DNA of 64,000 bases from Pseudomonadota bacterium (GTDB taxonomy: Bacteria > Desulfobacterota > Binatia > Binatales > Binataceae), in NCBI GenBank assembly GCA_021323675.1, contig JAJPKP010000085.1, forward strand, positions 29,733 through 93,732, in the 5' to 3' direction. Shown piece by piece: positions 24,253-33,840 of the stretch (position 1 is the first letter of the stretch; every line of letters starts with the position of its first letter). The notes beneath the pieces are model-generated. The model saw nothing but the letters and a program-made list of their open reading frames with translations, searched no databases and had not been told where the DNA came from. The position numbers and the translations under genes were made by a program.

Positions 24253-25785
24253 ATGAACTCCCGACGCTCGAAAACCGCGAGCCACAAGCCTGCGCCACAT
24301 AATCCTGTGGGCCGGATGGAACTGCCCAATCTCCGTCCGCTGCGCGTGACGGTGCTGGGCGAGGTGATTCTCGACCGTTACCTGTGGGGTGACGTCGCCC
24401 GAATCTCGCCCGAGGCGCCTATCCCCGTGCTGAAGGTTGAGCGCCGCGAGGAAAAGCCCGGCAACGCCGGTTTCGTCGCGGCCAATCTCCGCGCGCTCGG
24501 CGCGGATGCCTCGCTGGTCAGCGTGGTTGGACGCGATCGCAGCGGCTCGTTGCTGCGCGAAATCTTGAGCGGGATGGGAATTCGGACCCGTTCGATGGTG
24601 GCCGACCCGGACCGTCCCACTATCGTGAAAGAGCGGATGTTGGGGTCGGTGCAGGCTGTCCATCGCGGCACCCAGCAACTTTTGCGCGTCGATGAAGAAG
24701 ACGCTTCGCCGATTGCGCCGGCGCGCGAGCGCGACTTGATCGCCCGGCTTCGCACCGAGCTTGCGCGCGCCGATGGGCTGCTCATTTCCGACATCAACAA
24801 AGGCCTGCTGACGCCGCGACTGCTGCGGATGGCGATCGACGGGGCCCGCAGCCGCGGCATCCCCGCCATCGTCGATCCCCGGCTGACCGACGATTTTTCC
24901 ATCTACCGCGGGGCGACCGCGATAACGCCCAATCGCTACGAGAGCGAGCTTGCCACCGGAATAAAGCTCACCGACCGTGACGCATGGCGGCGGGCCGCGG
25001 AGCTGATGGTGCGAAAGCACCGTCTCGATGCGTGCCTGATTACGCTCGACCGCGACGGAATGTATCTGGCCGAACAGGGCGGCGCCGACACTTACATTCC
25101 AACCATCCCGCGCGAGGTATATGACGTGACCGGCGCAGGCGACGTGGTGCTCACTGTGTTTGGACTGTTCGCGATGGCCGGGCTGGAGTTTTCGTCGGCC
25201 GCGAGAATTGCAAACGTCGCCGCGAGTATCGAGGTCACCCGTATCGGCACCGAAGTCATCACCCGCGAAGACCTTGCGCGCGCGCTCAAGCCCGAAAGCG
25301 CGCACGAGCGCAAAATCGTATCGATCGACGAGCTTCGAATCGCGCTCGACCGCGAGCGCCGCGCCGGCCGCAAAATTTCGTTTACCAACGGATGCTTCGA
25401 TCTGCTGCACGCCGGACACATCCAGATTCTCGAATTCGCCCGCGCTCAGGCCGATTGCCTCGTGGTCGGCATGAACAGCGACCGCAGCGTCAAGCAGATC
25501 AAGGGAAACCACCGTCCCATCTATCCCGCCGCCGATCGGGCGCGAATTCTGGCCGCGCTCGAGCCGGTCAGCTACGTGGTGATCTTCGACGAACCGCGCG
25601 CCGAGAAAATTATCCGCGCGGTGCGTCCCGACGTGCTGGTCAAAGGTGAAGACTGGCGGGGCAAGACCGTTGACGGGCAGGCATTCGTCGAGGCATACGG
25701 CGGACGCGTCGTTCTTGCTCCCCTGTTGCATGGGCACAGCACCACCCGGACCATCGAACAGATGCGCAAGGCGAAGGCCGACTGA
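24253..25785 (+). CDS. hldE: bifunctional heptose 7-phosphate kinase / heptose 1-phosphate adenylyltransferase
   Basis: 510 residues with both HldE domains. The N-terminal ribokinase-fold kinase (about 25-345) has VLGEVILDRYLWGDV, GNAGFVAANLRALGA and the catalytic VTGAGD near 292-297. The C-terminal nucleotidyltransferase (about 370-510) begins KISFTNGCFDLLHAGH and carries GMNSDRSVKQIKG and LVKGEDW. It makes ADP-heptose for lipopolysaccharide core. It is divergent from the S53 gene, 243 bases apart. No clear ribosome site precedes the ATG, so the first 20 residues are uncertain. Confidence 0.95.
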   Translation: MNSRRSKTASHKPAPHNPVGRMELPNLRPLRVTVLGEVILDRYLWGDVARISPEAPIPVLKVERREEKPGNAGFVAANLRALGADASLVSVVGRDRSGSLLREILSGMGIRTRSMVADPDRPTIVKERMLGSVQAVHRGTQQLLRVDEEDASPIAPARERDLIARLRTELARADGLLISDINKGLLTPRLLRMAIDGARSRGIPAIVDPRLTDDFSIYRGATAITPNRYESELATGIKLTDRDAWRRAAELMVRKHRLDACLITLDRDGMYLAEQGGADTYIPTIPREVYDVTGAGDVVLTVFGLFAMAGLEFSSAARIANVAASIEVTRIGTEVITREDLARALKPESAHERKIVSIDELRIALDRERRAGRKISFTNGCFDLLHAGHIQILEFARAQADCLVVGMNSDRSVKQIKGNHRPIYPAADRARILAALEPVSYVVIFDEPRAEKIIRAVRPDVLVKGEDWRGKTVDGQAFVEAYGGRVVLAPLLHGHSTTRTIEQMRKAKAD

Positions 25786-25816
25786 CAACGCTTCCGGGCT
25801 TGCCGATCGATCTTCA

Positions 25817-27454
25817 CTATGGCTGCCTGCCCAGCCTTCGGCGCAGCATGCCGATGAAAGTGTCGAATTCCGGCATCCTAAGCGCCTTCGCCGCGCCGAG
25901 ATAGATCATCCCGTAGATTGGCAGGACGATCAGTCCCTGCAGGCGCGGGCCGAAATGCGCGGTCGGTTGCTTGAGGACGAAGCCCACGATTCCCGCGCCG
26001 ATCGCGATCGCCCACAGCTTGGCCACAAATGCGCGGTTGAGGCCCGTCTGCCCCACACGCTGATTGAGGCGCCATCGCAGCAGCGCAAATTCAACCCATC
26101 CGCAGACGCCTGCCGATGCGCTCAGGCCCGCGACGCCCCATCGCTGCTCGATTCCGAGCATCGGCGGCAGCGGGATCGCGCACAGGTAGCCGAGGATGAG
26201 CGTCAGCGTCACGCGCACGATCGCAAAGCGTAGCGGCGTTCGGGTATCGAGCAGCGAGTAAAAGGCCGAGTTGTAAAGCTGGACCATCGTCGTGGCCAGC
26301 ATCCCAATCGCCGACCCCGCCATTACCGCCCAGACGTAAACCGCCTTATCGTGGGAGAAATCGCCGGACTGAAGCACAAAGGCGACAATCACGTCGCCCA
26401 GGAAGAAGAACGCCGCCGCCGACGGCACGATCAGAAACGCAATCTGGCGAAGCCCCGCGTTAAGCCGCGTCCGCAGCGTCGCGCCGATTTCCTCGACGCT
26501 CCCCGCCGCCCGCGACATCGTAGGGAGCTCGGATGCGGCCATCGACAGCCCGAACAAACTTACCGGCAAAAGGTAGAAGACCTGCTGATAGGTGAGCGCG
26601 GCGACCGCGCCGGTCGGGAGCAGGCTGGCAAGAACGGTGTCCACATAGCCACTTATCTGCGCCACTCCCTTGCTGCCGACCACCGGAGCCATATTGCGAA
26701 ACACGGTGCGCAGCGGCTCGGCGACTCGGCTGAAACTCAGCTTGCGGCGCTTGAGCAATTGGACGGTTTGCGGAAACTGCGCAAAGAACTGCAGCCCGGC
26801 GCCCGCCACCGCCGCCCACGCATAATCGATCGCAAGCTGGTCCTGGGTGCGGTACGGCCCGTACCAAAGCAATGCGGCGATGATCGCGAGGTTCCAGAAG
26901 ACCGGCGCCGCGTACGAAGCGAAGAAGCGATGATGGCTGTTCAGAACGCCAAGACACCAGGTCGACATCACGAGGATGCCGGTGGCGGGAAAGACTATGC
27001 GCACGATCGCAATGGTCAGATCGCGCTTGTCGTTGGAAAACCCGGGCGCGATTACTTCAATCAGGTATGGCGCGAGCGCGACCCCAAGCAGGACCATCAC
27101 CGAGACCAGCAGGCCCAGCGCCGCTCCAAATGCCCACGCCAGCAGGTCGGCGTCCTCGTCGTTATCGCCAAGCATCTTGCTGTAAACGACGATAAACGAC
27201 GCGGAGAGCACGCCTTCGCCGAGCAGGTTGTACAGGATGTTGGGGATGCGGAAGCCTGCCTTGATCGCATCCGCCGCCGCCGAAGTCCCGAAAAAGTGCG
27301 CGAAGATGCTTTCCCGGACGAGCCCCGCCAGGCGGCTCAGAAAGATTCCGGACGCGACCAGACCGGCGCTGCCGCCGGGAGGACGCACGGCAGCTTCGGC
27401 TTGTGAAAGTTCCAGCCGATCTGAATCCGGTGATTTTATTGCTCGTTCCGCCAA
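25817..27454 (-). CDS. murJ: lipid II flippase MurJ (MviN family)
   Basis: 545 residues with about 14 predicted membrane helices. Marks are SGIFLSRLAGLVRESIFAHF near residue 36, DAIKAGFRIPNILYNLLGEG near 62, and MWCLGVLNSHHRFF-type segments after the fourth helix. It moves lipid II across the inner membrane for peptidoglycan synthesis. TTG at 27454 appears to be the start, because the upstream frame has no better codon. It is convergent with hldE, leaving only 31 bases. Confidence 0.93.
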   Translation of the reverse strand: MAERAIKSPDSDRLELSQAEAAVRPPGGSAGLVASGIFLSRLAGLVRESIFAHFFGTSAAADAIKAGFRIPNILYNLLGEGVLSASFIVVYSKMLGDNDEDADLLAWAFGAALGLLVSVMVLLGVALAPYLIEVIAPGFSNDKRDLTIAIVRIVFPATGILVMSTWCLGVLNSHHRFFASYAAPVFWNLAIIAALLWYGPYRTQDQLAIDYAWAAVAGAGLQFFAQFPQTVQLLKRRKLSFSRVAEPLRTVFRNMAPVVGSKGVAQISGYVDTVLASLLPTGAVAALTYQQVFYLLPVSLFGLSMAASELPTMSRAAGSVEEIGATLRTRLNAGLRQIAFLIVPSAAAFFFLGDVIVAFVLQSGDFSHDKAVYVWAVMAGSAIGMLATTMVQLYNSAFYSLLDTRTPLRFAIVRVTLTLILGYLCAIPLPPMLGIEQRWGVAGLSASAGVCGWVEFALLRWRLNQRVGQTGLNRAFVAKLWAIAIGAGIVGFVLKQPTAHFGPRLQGLIVLPIYGMIYLGAAKALRMPEFDTFIGMLRRRLGRQP

Positions 27455-27623
27455 CAGTGAATGGAGTATACCGGCAGGCGCGAGCGGGTTGTAGCAAAGA
27501 GAGCCCGCGCGCGCTGAGAGCTTGTATCCGGATTGGAAACCGCCTTCAAAGCCTTATGCGGGCCGCAAACAAAGGCCGAACGCGGGCGTGGCCGGCGATC
27601 GTCCCAAACCATAGAATATAAAT

Positions 27624-28796
27624 GTGAGCTTTTCGCTCTATATCCATATTCCTTACTGCCAGGCGAAGTGTCCTTACTGCGATTTCAATTCATACGCCGC
27701 GCCCGCATGGCCCGAGGCCGACTATACCCAGGCGTTGATCGCCGAACTTGGACGACGCGCCAGCGAGCCTCCCTTTGCCGAAGACACACTGCGAACAATC
27801 TTCTTTGGCGGCGGCACACCGTCATTGTTCGCGCCGCACTCTATCGGAGCGATTCTCGACGCGGCCGATCGCAGCTTCGGGATCGATCGCGATGCGGAAA
27901 TAACGCTGGAAGCTAATCCGGGCACCGTGAACCTCTCCAAGCTCGCCGGGATGCGGGCGGCGGGAGTCAATCGAATCAGCTTCGGCGCGCAATCCTTCGA
28001 CGATCGAATCCTCAAGCTCCTGGGCAGAATTCACGACGCCGCCGAAACGCGCGAAGCCGCTCTGCTGGCCCATCGCGCGGGCTTCACTCGTCTCAATCTC
28101 GATCTGATTTTCGCGGTTCCGGGACAGACCGTCGCCGGCGTGATCGATGACATCGGACAGGCCGCCGCGCTCGAACCCGATCACATCTCCGCCTACAACC
28201 TTACCTTCGAAGAAGGAACCGCCTTCTTTGCGGAGATGAAACGCGGGCGGATGAAACCCTTGGCGAATGAGGAACAGGCCGCGATGTACGCGGCGGTGCG
28301 CGATGAAATTCCCGCACGCGGCTACCCGATGTACGAAATCTCCAACTACGCGCCCGCCGGCCACGAGGCGCGGCATAACCTGACGTACTGGCGCGCCGAG
28401 ACCTATCTGGGAATCGGAGCGGGCGCGCACAGCTTTGCCCTGGCGCAGCGAGATAGTCGCGCGAGCGGCGACCATTACGGCCGCCGATGGTGGAATGAGC
28501 GGAGCCCCGCGCGCTACCTCGAGATGGCGCGATGCGGCGGCATGGCCGAATCGGGCGCGGAGGAAATAAACGGCGCGACCGGCGCGAGCGAATTCGTCTT
28601 TCTCAACCTTCGCCTTCGCGCCGGCTTTGCGCTCGCCGACTTCGAGGAGCGTTTCGGCCGCAGCTTCGACGATATATTCGCCGGCCGCGCCGCGCCGCTA
28701 ATTGATGGCGGACTGCTCGTTCGCCGCAAAGACCGCGTATTTCTGAGCGAGCGCGGCCTCGAGCTGGCGGATTCAGTGTTCGCTGAATTTGTCTAG
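27624..28796 (+). CDS. hemW: radical SAM heme chaperone HemW (coproporphyrinogen III oxidase-like)
   Basis: 390 residues starting at GTG 27624. The radical SAM cluster is Cys12, Cys16 and Cys19 in YCQAKCPYCDFNSY. That is the CxxxCxxC motif with the extra aromatic residues of HemW. Further marks are TIFFGGGTPSLF near 56, ITLEANPG near 92, RISFGAQSFDD and the YEISNYA segment near 240. HemW inserts heme into respiratory enzymes. It is divergent from murJ, 169 bases apart. Confidence 0.92.
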   Translation: MSFSLYIHIPYCQAKCPYCDFNSYAAPAWPEADYTQALIAELGRRASEPPFAEDTLRTIFFGGGTPSLFAPHSIGAILDAADRSFGIDRDAEITLEANPGTVNLSKLAGMRAAGVNRISFGAQSFDDRILKLLGRIHDAAETREAALLAHRAGFTRLNLDLIFAVPGQTVAGVIDDIGQAAALEPDHISAYNLTFEEGTAFFAEMKRGRMKPLANEEQAAMYAAVRDEIPARGYPMYEISNYAPAGHEARHNLTYWRAETYLGIGAGAHSFALAQRDSRASGDHYGRRWWNERSPARYLEMARCGGMAESGAEEINGATGASEFVFLNLRLRAGFALADFEERFGRSFDDIFAGRAAPLIDGGLLVRRKDRVFLSERGLELADSVFAEFV

Positions 28797-28854
28797 AAAG
28801 AGTCCGGCGTCATTGCGCGCATCCGTAGCTCTGGCGACGAAATTTCCGGCCGAT

Positions 28855-30468
28855 TCAGGCGCGCGCGATCGCGGCTTCGAGCAGCTCGACCACTCGGGCC
28901 GGCGTTGCGAGCCTGATGAACGCGCCAAGGCGAGGACCGCGCTCCTGGCTCAGGATCGCGCGGTACAGCGGCGGAAAGATCTTGCCGGGTTTGTCGTAGT
29001 TTTCGCGGCCGAGATCGTAGATCTTCTTCTCTATTTCCTCGGCGCTCGCCTCGCCGTTCGCGCGCAGCCAGTCCGAGAGTGACCTTAGTTGGGCGCGCTC
29101 GGAGTCATTCGGCGTGTACGGCTTTTTCGTCGGCTCGATGAAGTCGTGATAGAAGTTGAGCGCGCATTCCATGAGCGCCCGGCCCATCGCTTCCGTCTCG
29201 GCATCGCCGGCGATCGCGGCGTCATAACGCGTGATGTAGTTCCAGATAAATTCGCGGTCGGGGCTGCCCAGCGCCGACACCAGGTTCATCATCATCGCGA
29301 AGCTCAATTGTGAATCGAACCTGCGCGGGCTGTTCTTCTGCAGGACGAACTTGAGCGGAGAGTTTTCGCGCGCCTCCCCGTCGGGCGTCGCGGCGTACTC
29401 GCGCAGCGCGTCGAGGTACTCGTCCACGTATTGCGGAATGGTCGCGAGGAACAGCTTCCGCGCGCGCCGCGGATTGGTCAGCAGAAAAAACTTGAGCACC
29501 TCGATCGGCGCGTAACGCTGCCATTGCTCGACGGTCACGCCGCGGCCGATCGACTTCGAGACCTTGTGCCCCTCGTCATCGAGGAACATCTCGAACGGAA
29601 ATCCCAGCGGAGCGCGCCCCCCAAGCACTTTGAGAATTTGGCCGGAAAGGCGCGCCGAATCGGTCAGGTCCTTGCCGTAGAGCTCGTAGTCAACCTTGAG
29701 CGCGAACCATCGAAGCGCCCAATCGACTTTCCATTGCGCCTTCGCATTGCCGCCAAGCACGCTCTGCTCCCCGCGATTGCCGCACGGATGAGCGCCACCG
29801 AACTTCCGCTCGCAGGAAAATTCAACCGTGGCGCGGTCGGGATGATAGGCGGTGACGAGCGTCGAGTTGATCTGGCCGCAGTTCGGGCAGACCGGCATGA
29901 TGGGAGACCATCCCGCGCGATTCTCCTCGCGCAGGGTCGGCGTTACGATCCTGATGATCTCTTCATGCCGGGCGAGGATGCGTTTTAGTCCCTCGTCGAA
30001 ACTGCCATTGCGATACATCTCGGACGAACGCATCAGCTCGTAATCGACTTCGACGGGAGCGAGGAAATCGCCGAGCAGTCCGATCATGTGATCGGCGAAA
30101 CTCGCGCAGCATCCGAACGGATCGGGGATGCGGGAAACGGGGACGCCCAGATATGCCTGCGTCTCTTCGCGGCGCGGAACGTTCTCCGGCACCTTGCGCA
30201 GGCCATCCATGTCATCGATAAAAACGATCAGGCGCGAGGTGCGAGACGGCTCGACGTCAGCGAACGCTTTGCGCACGTATGCAGGCCGCAACACCTCGCA
30301 CATCGTGCCTAGATGGGGCAATCCGGAGGGGCCGAAGCCGCTTTCGAAAATTACGGGACGATCGGGCGGGTAATCGCGCACCCGGTCGCGCAGGCGAAGC
30401 GCCTCTTCATGCGGCCAAAGGTCGGCGCTGGTCGGCATTTTCTCGGCAGATTGTACCCCAGATGGCAT
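28855..30468 (-). CDS. lysS: class I lysyl-tRNA synthetase
   Basis: 537 residues. The HIGH-like motif is SGLPHLGT near residue 50, and the KMSKS-like motif is KVSKS near 320, so this is the class I enzyme, not the common class II LysRS. A Cys-rich segment (CPNCGQ, then CERKFGG near 220) probably binds zinc. A GAGG site in the end of the upstream gene favours ATG 30468; ATG 30438 is possible. It charges tRNA-Lys in the cytosol. The gene name is used for class I enzymes as well (lysK in some genomes). Confidence 0.93.
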   Translation of the reverse strand: MPSGVQSAEKMPTSADLWPHEEALRLRDRVRDYPPDRPVIFESGFGPSGLPHLGTMCEVLRPAYVRKAFADVEPSRTSRLIVFIDDMDGLRKVPENVPRREETQAYLGVPVSRIPDPFGCCASFADHMIGLLGDFLAPVEVDYELMRSSEMYRNGSFDEGLKRILARHEEIIRIVTPTLREENRAGWSPIMPVCPNCGQINSTLVTAYHPDRATVEFSCERKFGGAHPCGNRGEQSVLGGNAKAQWKVDWALRWFALKVDYELYGKDLTDSARLSGQILKVLGGRAPLGFPFEMFLDDEGHKVSKSIGRGVTVEQWQRYAPIEVLKFFLLTNPRRARKLFLATIPQYVDEYLDALREYAATPDGEARENSPLKFVLQKNSPRRFDSQLSFAMMMNLVSALGSPDREFIWNYITRYDAAIAGDAETEAMGRALMECALNFYHDFIEPTKKPYTPNDSERAQLRSLSDWLRANGEASAEEIEKKIYDLGRENYDKPGKIFPPLYRAILSQERGPRLGAFIRLATPARVVELLEAAIARA

Positions 30469-30474
30469 CGACGG

Positions 30475-30726
30475 CTATTCCTCGCCTTCGCCGCGCAACA
30501 CTCGCGCGACCGCATCATGAATCCAGGGATCGATTTGCAGGTCGCGGTTTTTGGCGGAGGCTAGACGAAGCTTAACGGCGCAATTTGCGCAGATAAAGGC
30601 CCTCTGGACGAATCCTCCGGCATCCTCGACGCTGATGCGCAGGAGCCAGTCGCTGACCGGCCTGCGGCACAGCACGCACTTTTCCGGCGTAGATGAAGAA
30701 TCCTGATGCTCCATACTAACCGCCAT
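30475..30726 (-). CDS. small zinc-ribbon-like protein, function unknown
   Basis: 83 residues with two CxxC pairs (Cys17/Cys20 and Cys46/Cys49) that could bind one zinc ion, followed by a charged helix and an acidic end. An internal ATG at 30714 would shorten it by four residues. It lies six bases upstream of lysS on the same strand and carries the lysS ribosome site in its last codons, so the two are probably co-translated. No family is recognised with confidence. Confidence 0.75.
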   Translation of the reverse strand: MAVSMEHQDSSSTPEKCVLCRRPVSDWLLRISVEDAGGFVQRAFICANCAVKLRLASAKNRDLQIDPWIHDAVARVLRGEGEE

Positions 30727-30906
30727 TGTACATCATTGCTTCAAGGCTGGGTGCTGTGTTAACTCCCAAGTCGCATGAAGCCCGGCCCGGGCGCTATCAT
30801 TCATCCAGACATTCCCGCATTCAGCGACGCACTCGCGCGCGGATTGAAGCCATCGCGCGGCCATGTTTCGCAAGCGGCCTGAGTCGCGAATCTTTGCGCT
30901 TCCCGC

Positions 30907-31950
30907 ATGGACCAGGCATACACCAAACAGAAGGTCAAAGAACTCAGAGCGATGGTCAGCGAGGGCGATCGCGTGGCGATCGTGCTGCAGGACGACCCGG
31001 ACCCGGACGCGATGGCAAGCGCGATGGCGCTGCGGACGCTGCTCGGGCGCAACAAGCAAACCACCCCGCTCTTCAGCTTCAAGCCGGTAACCAGGCCGGA
31101 AAACCGCACGATGGTGCATCTGCTCGAGATCGACATCGCGCCGGCCACCACCGAGGAACTCGCCGAGTACGACAAGATCGCGATGGTCGATGTTCAGCCG
31201 CCGTTTTTCGGTGAAAGGCTGACCCGCGCGGATATCGTGATCGACCATCATCCGAACTATGAGCCGAGCGACGTGCCGTTCATGGACGTCCGCACCAGGT
31301 ACGGCTCCACCGCGACGATTATGACCGAGTATCTGATCTCCGCCGACGAGCACATCAGCGAGCGCCTGGCGACCGCCCTGCTCTACGGCATTCGCAGCGA
31401 CACTCTGGCGCTTTCACGCCGCGTGACCGATGACGATCTGCAGGCGTTCGTGACGCTTTATCCGATCGCGAACTACAACATGCTCAAGCAGATCGAGCGG
31501 CCGGAACTGCCCGCCGAATTCGCGAAGGTTCTCTCGCGCGCCCTGGCGCGGATGGAGGTCGTGGATGGACTCGCGGTGATCAACCTCGGACCGGTGGTGC
31601 GCGATGACGTCATCGTCCAGGTCGCCGATTTCTGCCTCCAGTTCGAAGGCGTGGAGTGGGTCGCGGTGGCCGGCAAGCTCGGGCGCGATCTTGTCATCTC
31701 GGTGCGCAACTATGGGATGAGCGGTGACAACGCCGGCGAGGTGGTAAAGAACCTGTTCGGCGATATCGGCAGCGCCGGAGGCCATCGCAACATGGCCAAA
31801 GCGGTGATCAAACAGACCGCATGGCGGCGGCGCGAGGGCAGCACCCGTGATCGCTTTATCGAAGAACGCCTGCGCGAGCTGTTCCTCGCGGAAATCTCAG
31901 GCGAGCGAAAGAGCAACGGCGAATCTTCTCGGGCGGCATCGCGCGGCTGA
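30907..31950 (+). CDS. DHH family phosphoesterase (NrnA-like oligoribonuclease / pAp phosphatase type)
   Basis: 347 residues. The DHH domain has QDDPDPDAMASAMAL (residues 28-42) and VIDHHPN near 113. The DHHA1 domain has the GSAGGHRNMAKA motif near 292, the RNA- or nucleotide-binding GGH loop. These are manganese-dependent phosphoesterases that degrade nanoRNA, pAp or cyclic dinucleotide products; which one cannot be decided here. No ribosome site is seen before ATG 30907; ATG 30952 is an alternative that would cut off the first helix. Confidence 0.88.
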   Translation: MDQAYTKQKVKELRAMVSEGDRVAIVLQDDPDPDAMASAMALRTLLGRNKQTTPLFSFKPVTRPENRTMVHLLEIDIAPATTEELAEYDKIAMVDVQPPFFGERLTRADIVIDHHPNYEPSDVPFMDVRTRYGSTATIMTEYLISADEHISERLATALLYGIRSDTLALSRRVTDDDLQAFVTLYPIANYNMLKQIERPELPAEFAKVLSRALARMEVVDGLAVINLGPVVRDDVIVQVADFCLQFEGVEWVAVAGKLGRDLVISVRNYGMSGDNAGEVVKNLFGDIGSAGGHRNMAKAVIKQTAWRRREGSTRDRFIEERLRELFLAEISGERKSNGESSRAASRG

Positions 31951-32067
31951 CCCGAAAGTCGCCCCCGGCTCTGACCCGATCAATCAGACCTCCGCCAAAA
32001 TAAAATCAGCGCGATCCCTCGCGTGCTTTGGTTTACCCGGACCGCGGTTGTCCGTATCGTATAAAGC

Positions 32068-32340
32068 GTGAGCGTGGCGGAGGCGACGGTCGATATCAAA
32101 AACCGCTTGGGGCTTCATCTTCGGGCCGCCTCGTCTCTGGCCCAAATCGCCAGCCGTTTCAGTTCTCAAATCACGATCGCGCGAGGCAAAAATCAGGTTA
32201 ATGCCCGCAGCGTCACCGGGCTGATGATGCTTGGGGCGGAGAAAGGCGTGAAGCTCAAGGTCCGCGCCGAAGGCGACGACGCACGCGAGGCGTTGAAAGC
32301 CATCCAGACCTTGTTCGAGGAACGGTTCGGCGAAGAGTAG
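32068..32340 (+). CDS. ptsH: HPr family phosphocarrier protein
   Basis: 90 residues starting at GTG 32068. The phosphorylated His is His17 in NRLGLHLRAAS. The regulatory Ser is Ser48 in ARSVTGLMML. It would receive phosphate from enzyme I and pass it to EIIA proteins. The window also holds an EIIA-Ntr (ptsN at 37817), but no enzyme I or sugar permease, so a regulatory nitrogen-type PTS is likely. Confidence 0.9.
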   Translation: MSVAEATVDIKNRLGLHLRAASSLAQIASRFSSQITIARGKNQVNARSVTGLMMLGAEKGVKLKVRAEGDDAREALKAIQTLFEERFGEE

Positions 32341-32420
32341 CAGTAGAAATAGCGGCGTTGATAGCCAAATAGAGAATATTCGCCCACAGTAGTCTCAGGA
32401 GGCCAGCCCGCCCTTTCGCC

Positions 32421-32449
32421 TTGATTCCACCTGACCGGTCGGTTATTAG
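32421..32449 (+). promoter_or_regulatory. possible sigma-70 promoter of metK-ahcY
   Basis: TTGATT (32421-32426) and TATTAG (32444-32449) are 17 bases apart; each matches the consensus at four of six positions. It would start a leader of about 150 bases that contains the hairpin at 32499-32557. Confidence 0.3.
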
Positions 32450-32498
32450 ATCGGCAACCAAAGTTCACACAAGAGTCCGCGAGTATTGCTTTTGCTGC

Positions 32499-32557
32499 AT
32501 CTCGACCTTTCCCGTTCCCCCGCCGGCGGTCCTTTCACAGGGCGGGAATGGTGAGAT
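32499..32557 (+). promoter_or_regulatory. long imperfect hairpin in the metK leader, candidate cis-regulatory RNA
   Basis: ATCTC (32499-32503), ACC (32505-32507) and TTCCCG (32509-32514) pair in register with CGGGAA (32543-32548), GGT (32550-32552) and GAGAT (32553-32557), giving 14 base pairs with one bulge and one mismatch. Inside is the self-complementary CCGCCGGCGG. No U-tract follows. It ends 37 bases before the AGGAG of metK. I could not match it to the SAM-I, SAM-II or SAH consensus. Confidence 0.45.
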
Positions 32558-32608
32558 CAATGGGGAGTATGCGGATTTCGTTTCTGCCGTCTCAAGGAGT
32601 CATCGTGC

Positions 32609-33796
32609 ATGCCGCTTAAAGATTTCCTGTTTACATCGGAGTCAGTTTCCGAAGGCCATCCGGACAAGATGTGCGATCAGATTTCCGACGCCGTGCTCGA
32701 TGCGCTGATAGCGGAAGACCCGGCATCGCGCGTGGCGCTCGAATCGCTCGCCAAGACGGGACTTATCGTCCTGGCCGGAGAAATCACAACCCGAGCGCGG
32801 CCCGACTTCGTCAACATCGCGCGCAACGTCGCGCTGGAAATCGGCTACGACAGCCTGGCCAGTGGCTTCGACGGCCACACCTGCGCCGTGCTTACCGCCA
32901 TCGAACCTCAGTCGCCAGACATCTCCCAGGGCGTGACCGAAGGCGAGGGGCTCCACAAGGAACAAGGCGCCGGCGACCAGGGTCTGATGTTCGGGTTTGC
33001 CTGCGATGAGACGCCGGAACTGATGCCGCTGCCGATCGCGATGGCGCATCGGCTGATGGAAAACCTCGCGCAGATGCGCAAACAGCGGGAAGTTCCCTGG
33101 CTGCGTCCCGATGCCAAGAGCCAAGTGACGGTTCGCTACGTGGACGGGCGGCCGGTCGAGGTCACCGCGGTCGTCATCTCGACCCAGCACACTCCGGAGG
33201 TCAAGTACGAGACCATCCGCGAAACAATCATCGAACAGCTCATCAAGAAAACCATCCCGGCGCAGTACCTTACGCGTTCCACGGTCTATCACGTGAATCC
33301 GACCGGACGTTTCGAGATCGGCGGTCCTCACGGCGACTGCGGACTGACCGGCCGCAAAATCATCGTCGATACCTACGGCGGCTATGGCCGGCACGGTGGA
33401 GGCGCATTTTCGGGCAAGGACCCGAGCAAGGTCGATCGTTCGGCGTGCTACATGGCGCGCTATGTGGCGAAGAACGTCGTCGCTGCGGGATTGGCGAAAA
33501 AATGCGAAATCCAGGTCGCGTATGCGATCGGTGTTGCCGAGCCGGTCTCAATTCTGGTCGACACGTTCGACACCGGCACGGTGCCGGAAAACAAGCTCTC
33601 TTCGACTTTGCGCGAACTTTTTGACTTTCGTCCCGCGGGAATCATCCGCACCCTGAACCTCAAGCGGCCAATCTATCAAGCCACCGCCGCCTACGGGCAC
33701 TTCGGACGCCATCCCCACGACGGACTGTTCCCGTGGGAGCGCACCGACATGGCGGAAAGGCTGCAGAGTGCGTTCGGGATAAACTCCCGGCGCTAG
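32609..33796 (+). CDS. metK: S-adenosylmethionine synthetase
   Basis: 395 residues with AAGGAG nine bases before the ATG. Signatures are [19 protein letters not shown] at the N-terminus (ATP-binding), [18 protein letters not shown] near 115, and [15 protein letters not shown] near 265 (phosphate loop). It makes SAM from methionine and ATP. ahcY follows after 44 bases, so SAM production and recycling of its by-product are co-expressed. Confidence 0.97.
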   Translation: MPLKDFLFTSESVSEGHPDKMCDQISDAVLDALIAEDPASRVALESLAKTGLIVLAGEITTRARPDFVNIARNVALEIGYDSLASGFDGHTCAVLTAIEPQSPDISQGVTEGEGLHKEQGAGDQGLMFGFACDETPELMPLPIAMAHRLMENLAQMRKQREVPWLRPDAKSQVTVRYVDGRPVEVTAVVISTQHTPEVKYETIRETIIEQLIKKTIPAQYLTRSTVYHVNPTGRFEIGGPHGDCGLTGRKIIVDTYGGYGRHGGGAFSGKDPSKVDRSACYMARYVAKNVVAAGLAKKCEIQVAYAIGVAEPVSILVDTFDTGTVPENKLSSTLRELFDFRPAGIIRTLNLKRPIYQATAAYGHFGRHPHDGLFPWERTDMAERLQSAFGINSRR

Positions 33797-33840
33797 ACCT
33801 TCATCGACATCCACCGAAATATTCTGGAGAACCAATCGAG

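Noticed and set aside
21757..25788. One very long minus-strand open frame of about 1340 codons
   Set aside because: Only 21757-24009 reads as protein (S53 peptidase). Upstream of 24009 the frame lies opposite hldE and has antisense composition. The signal peptide begins at 24009.
32341..32608. SAM-I, SAM-II or SAH riboswitch upstream of metK
   Set aside because: The conserved core motifs of these classes were not found. Only a generic hairpin is seen, and it is reported as such.
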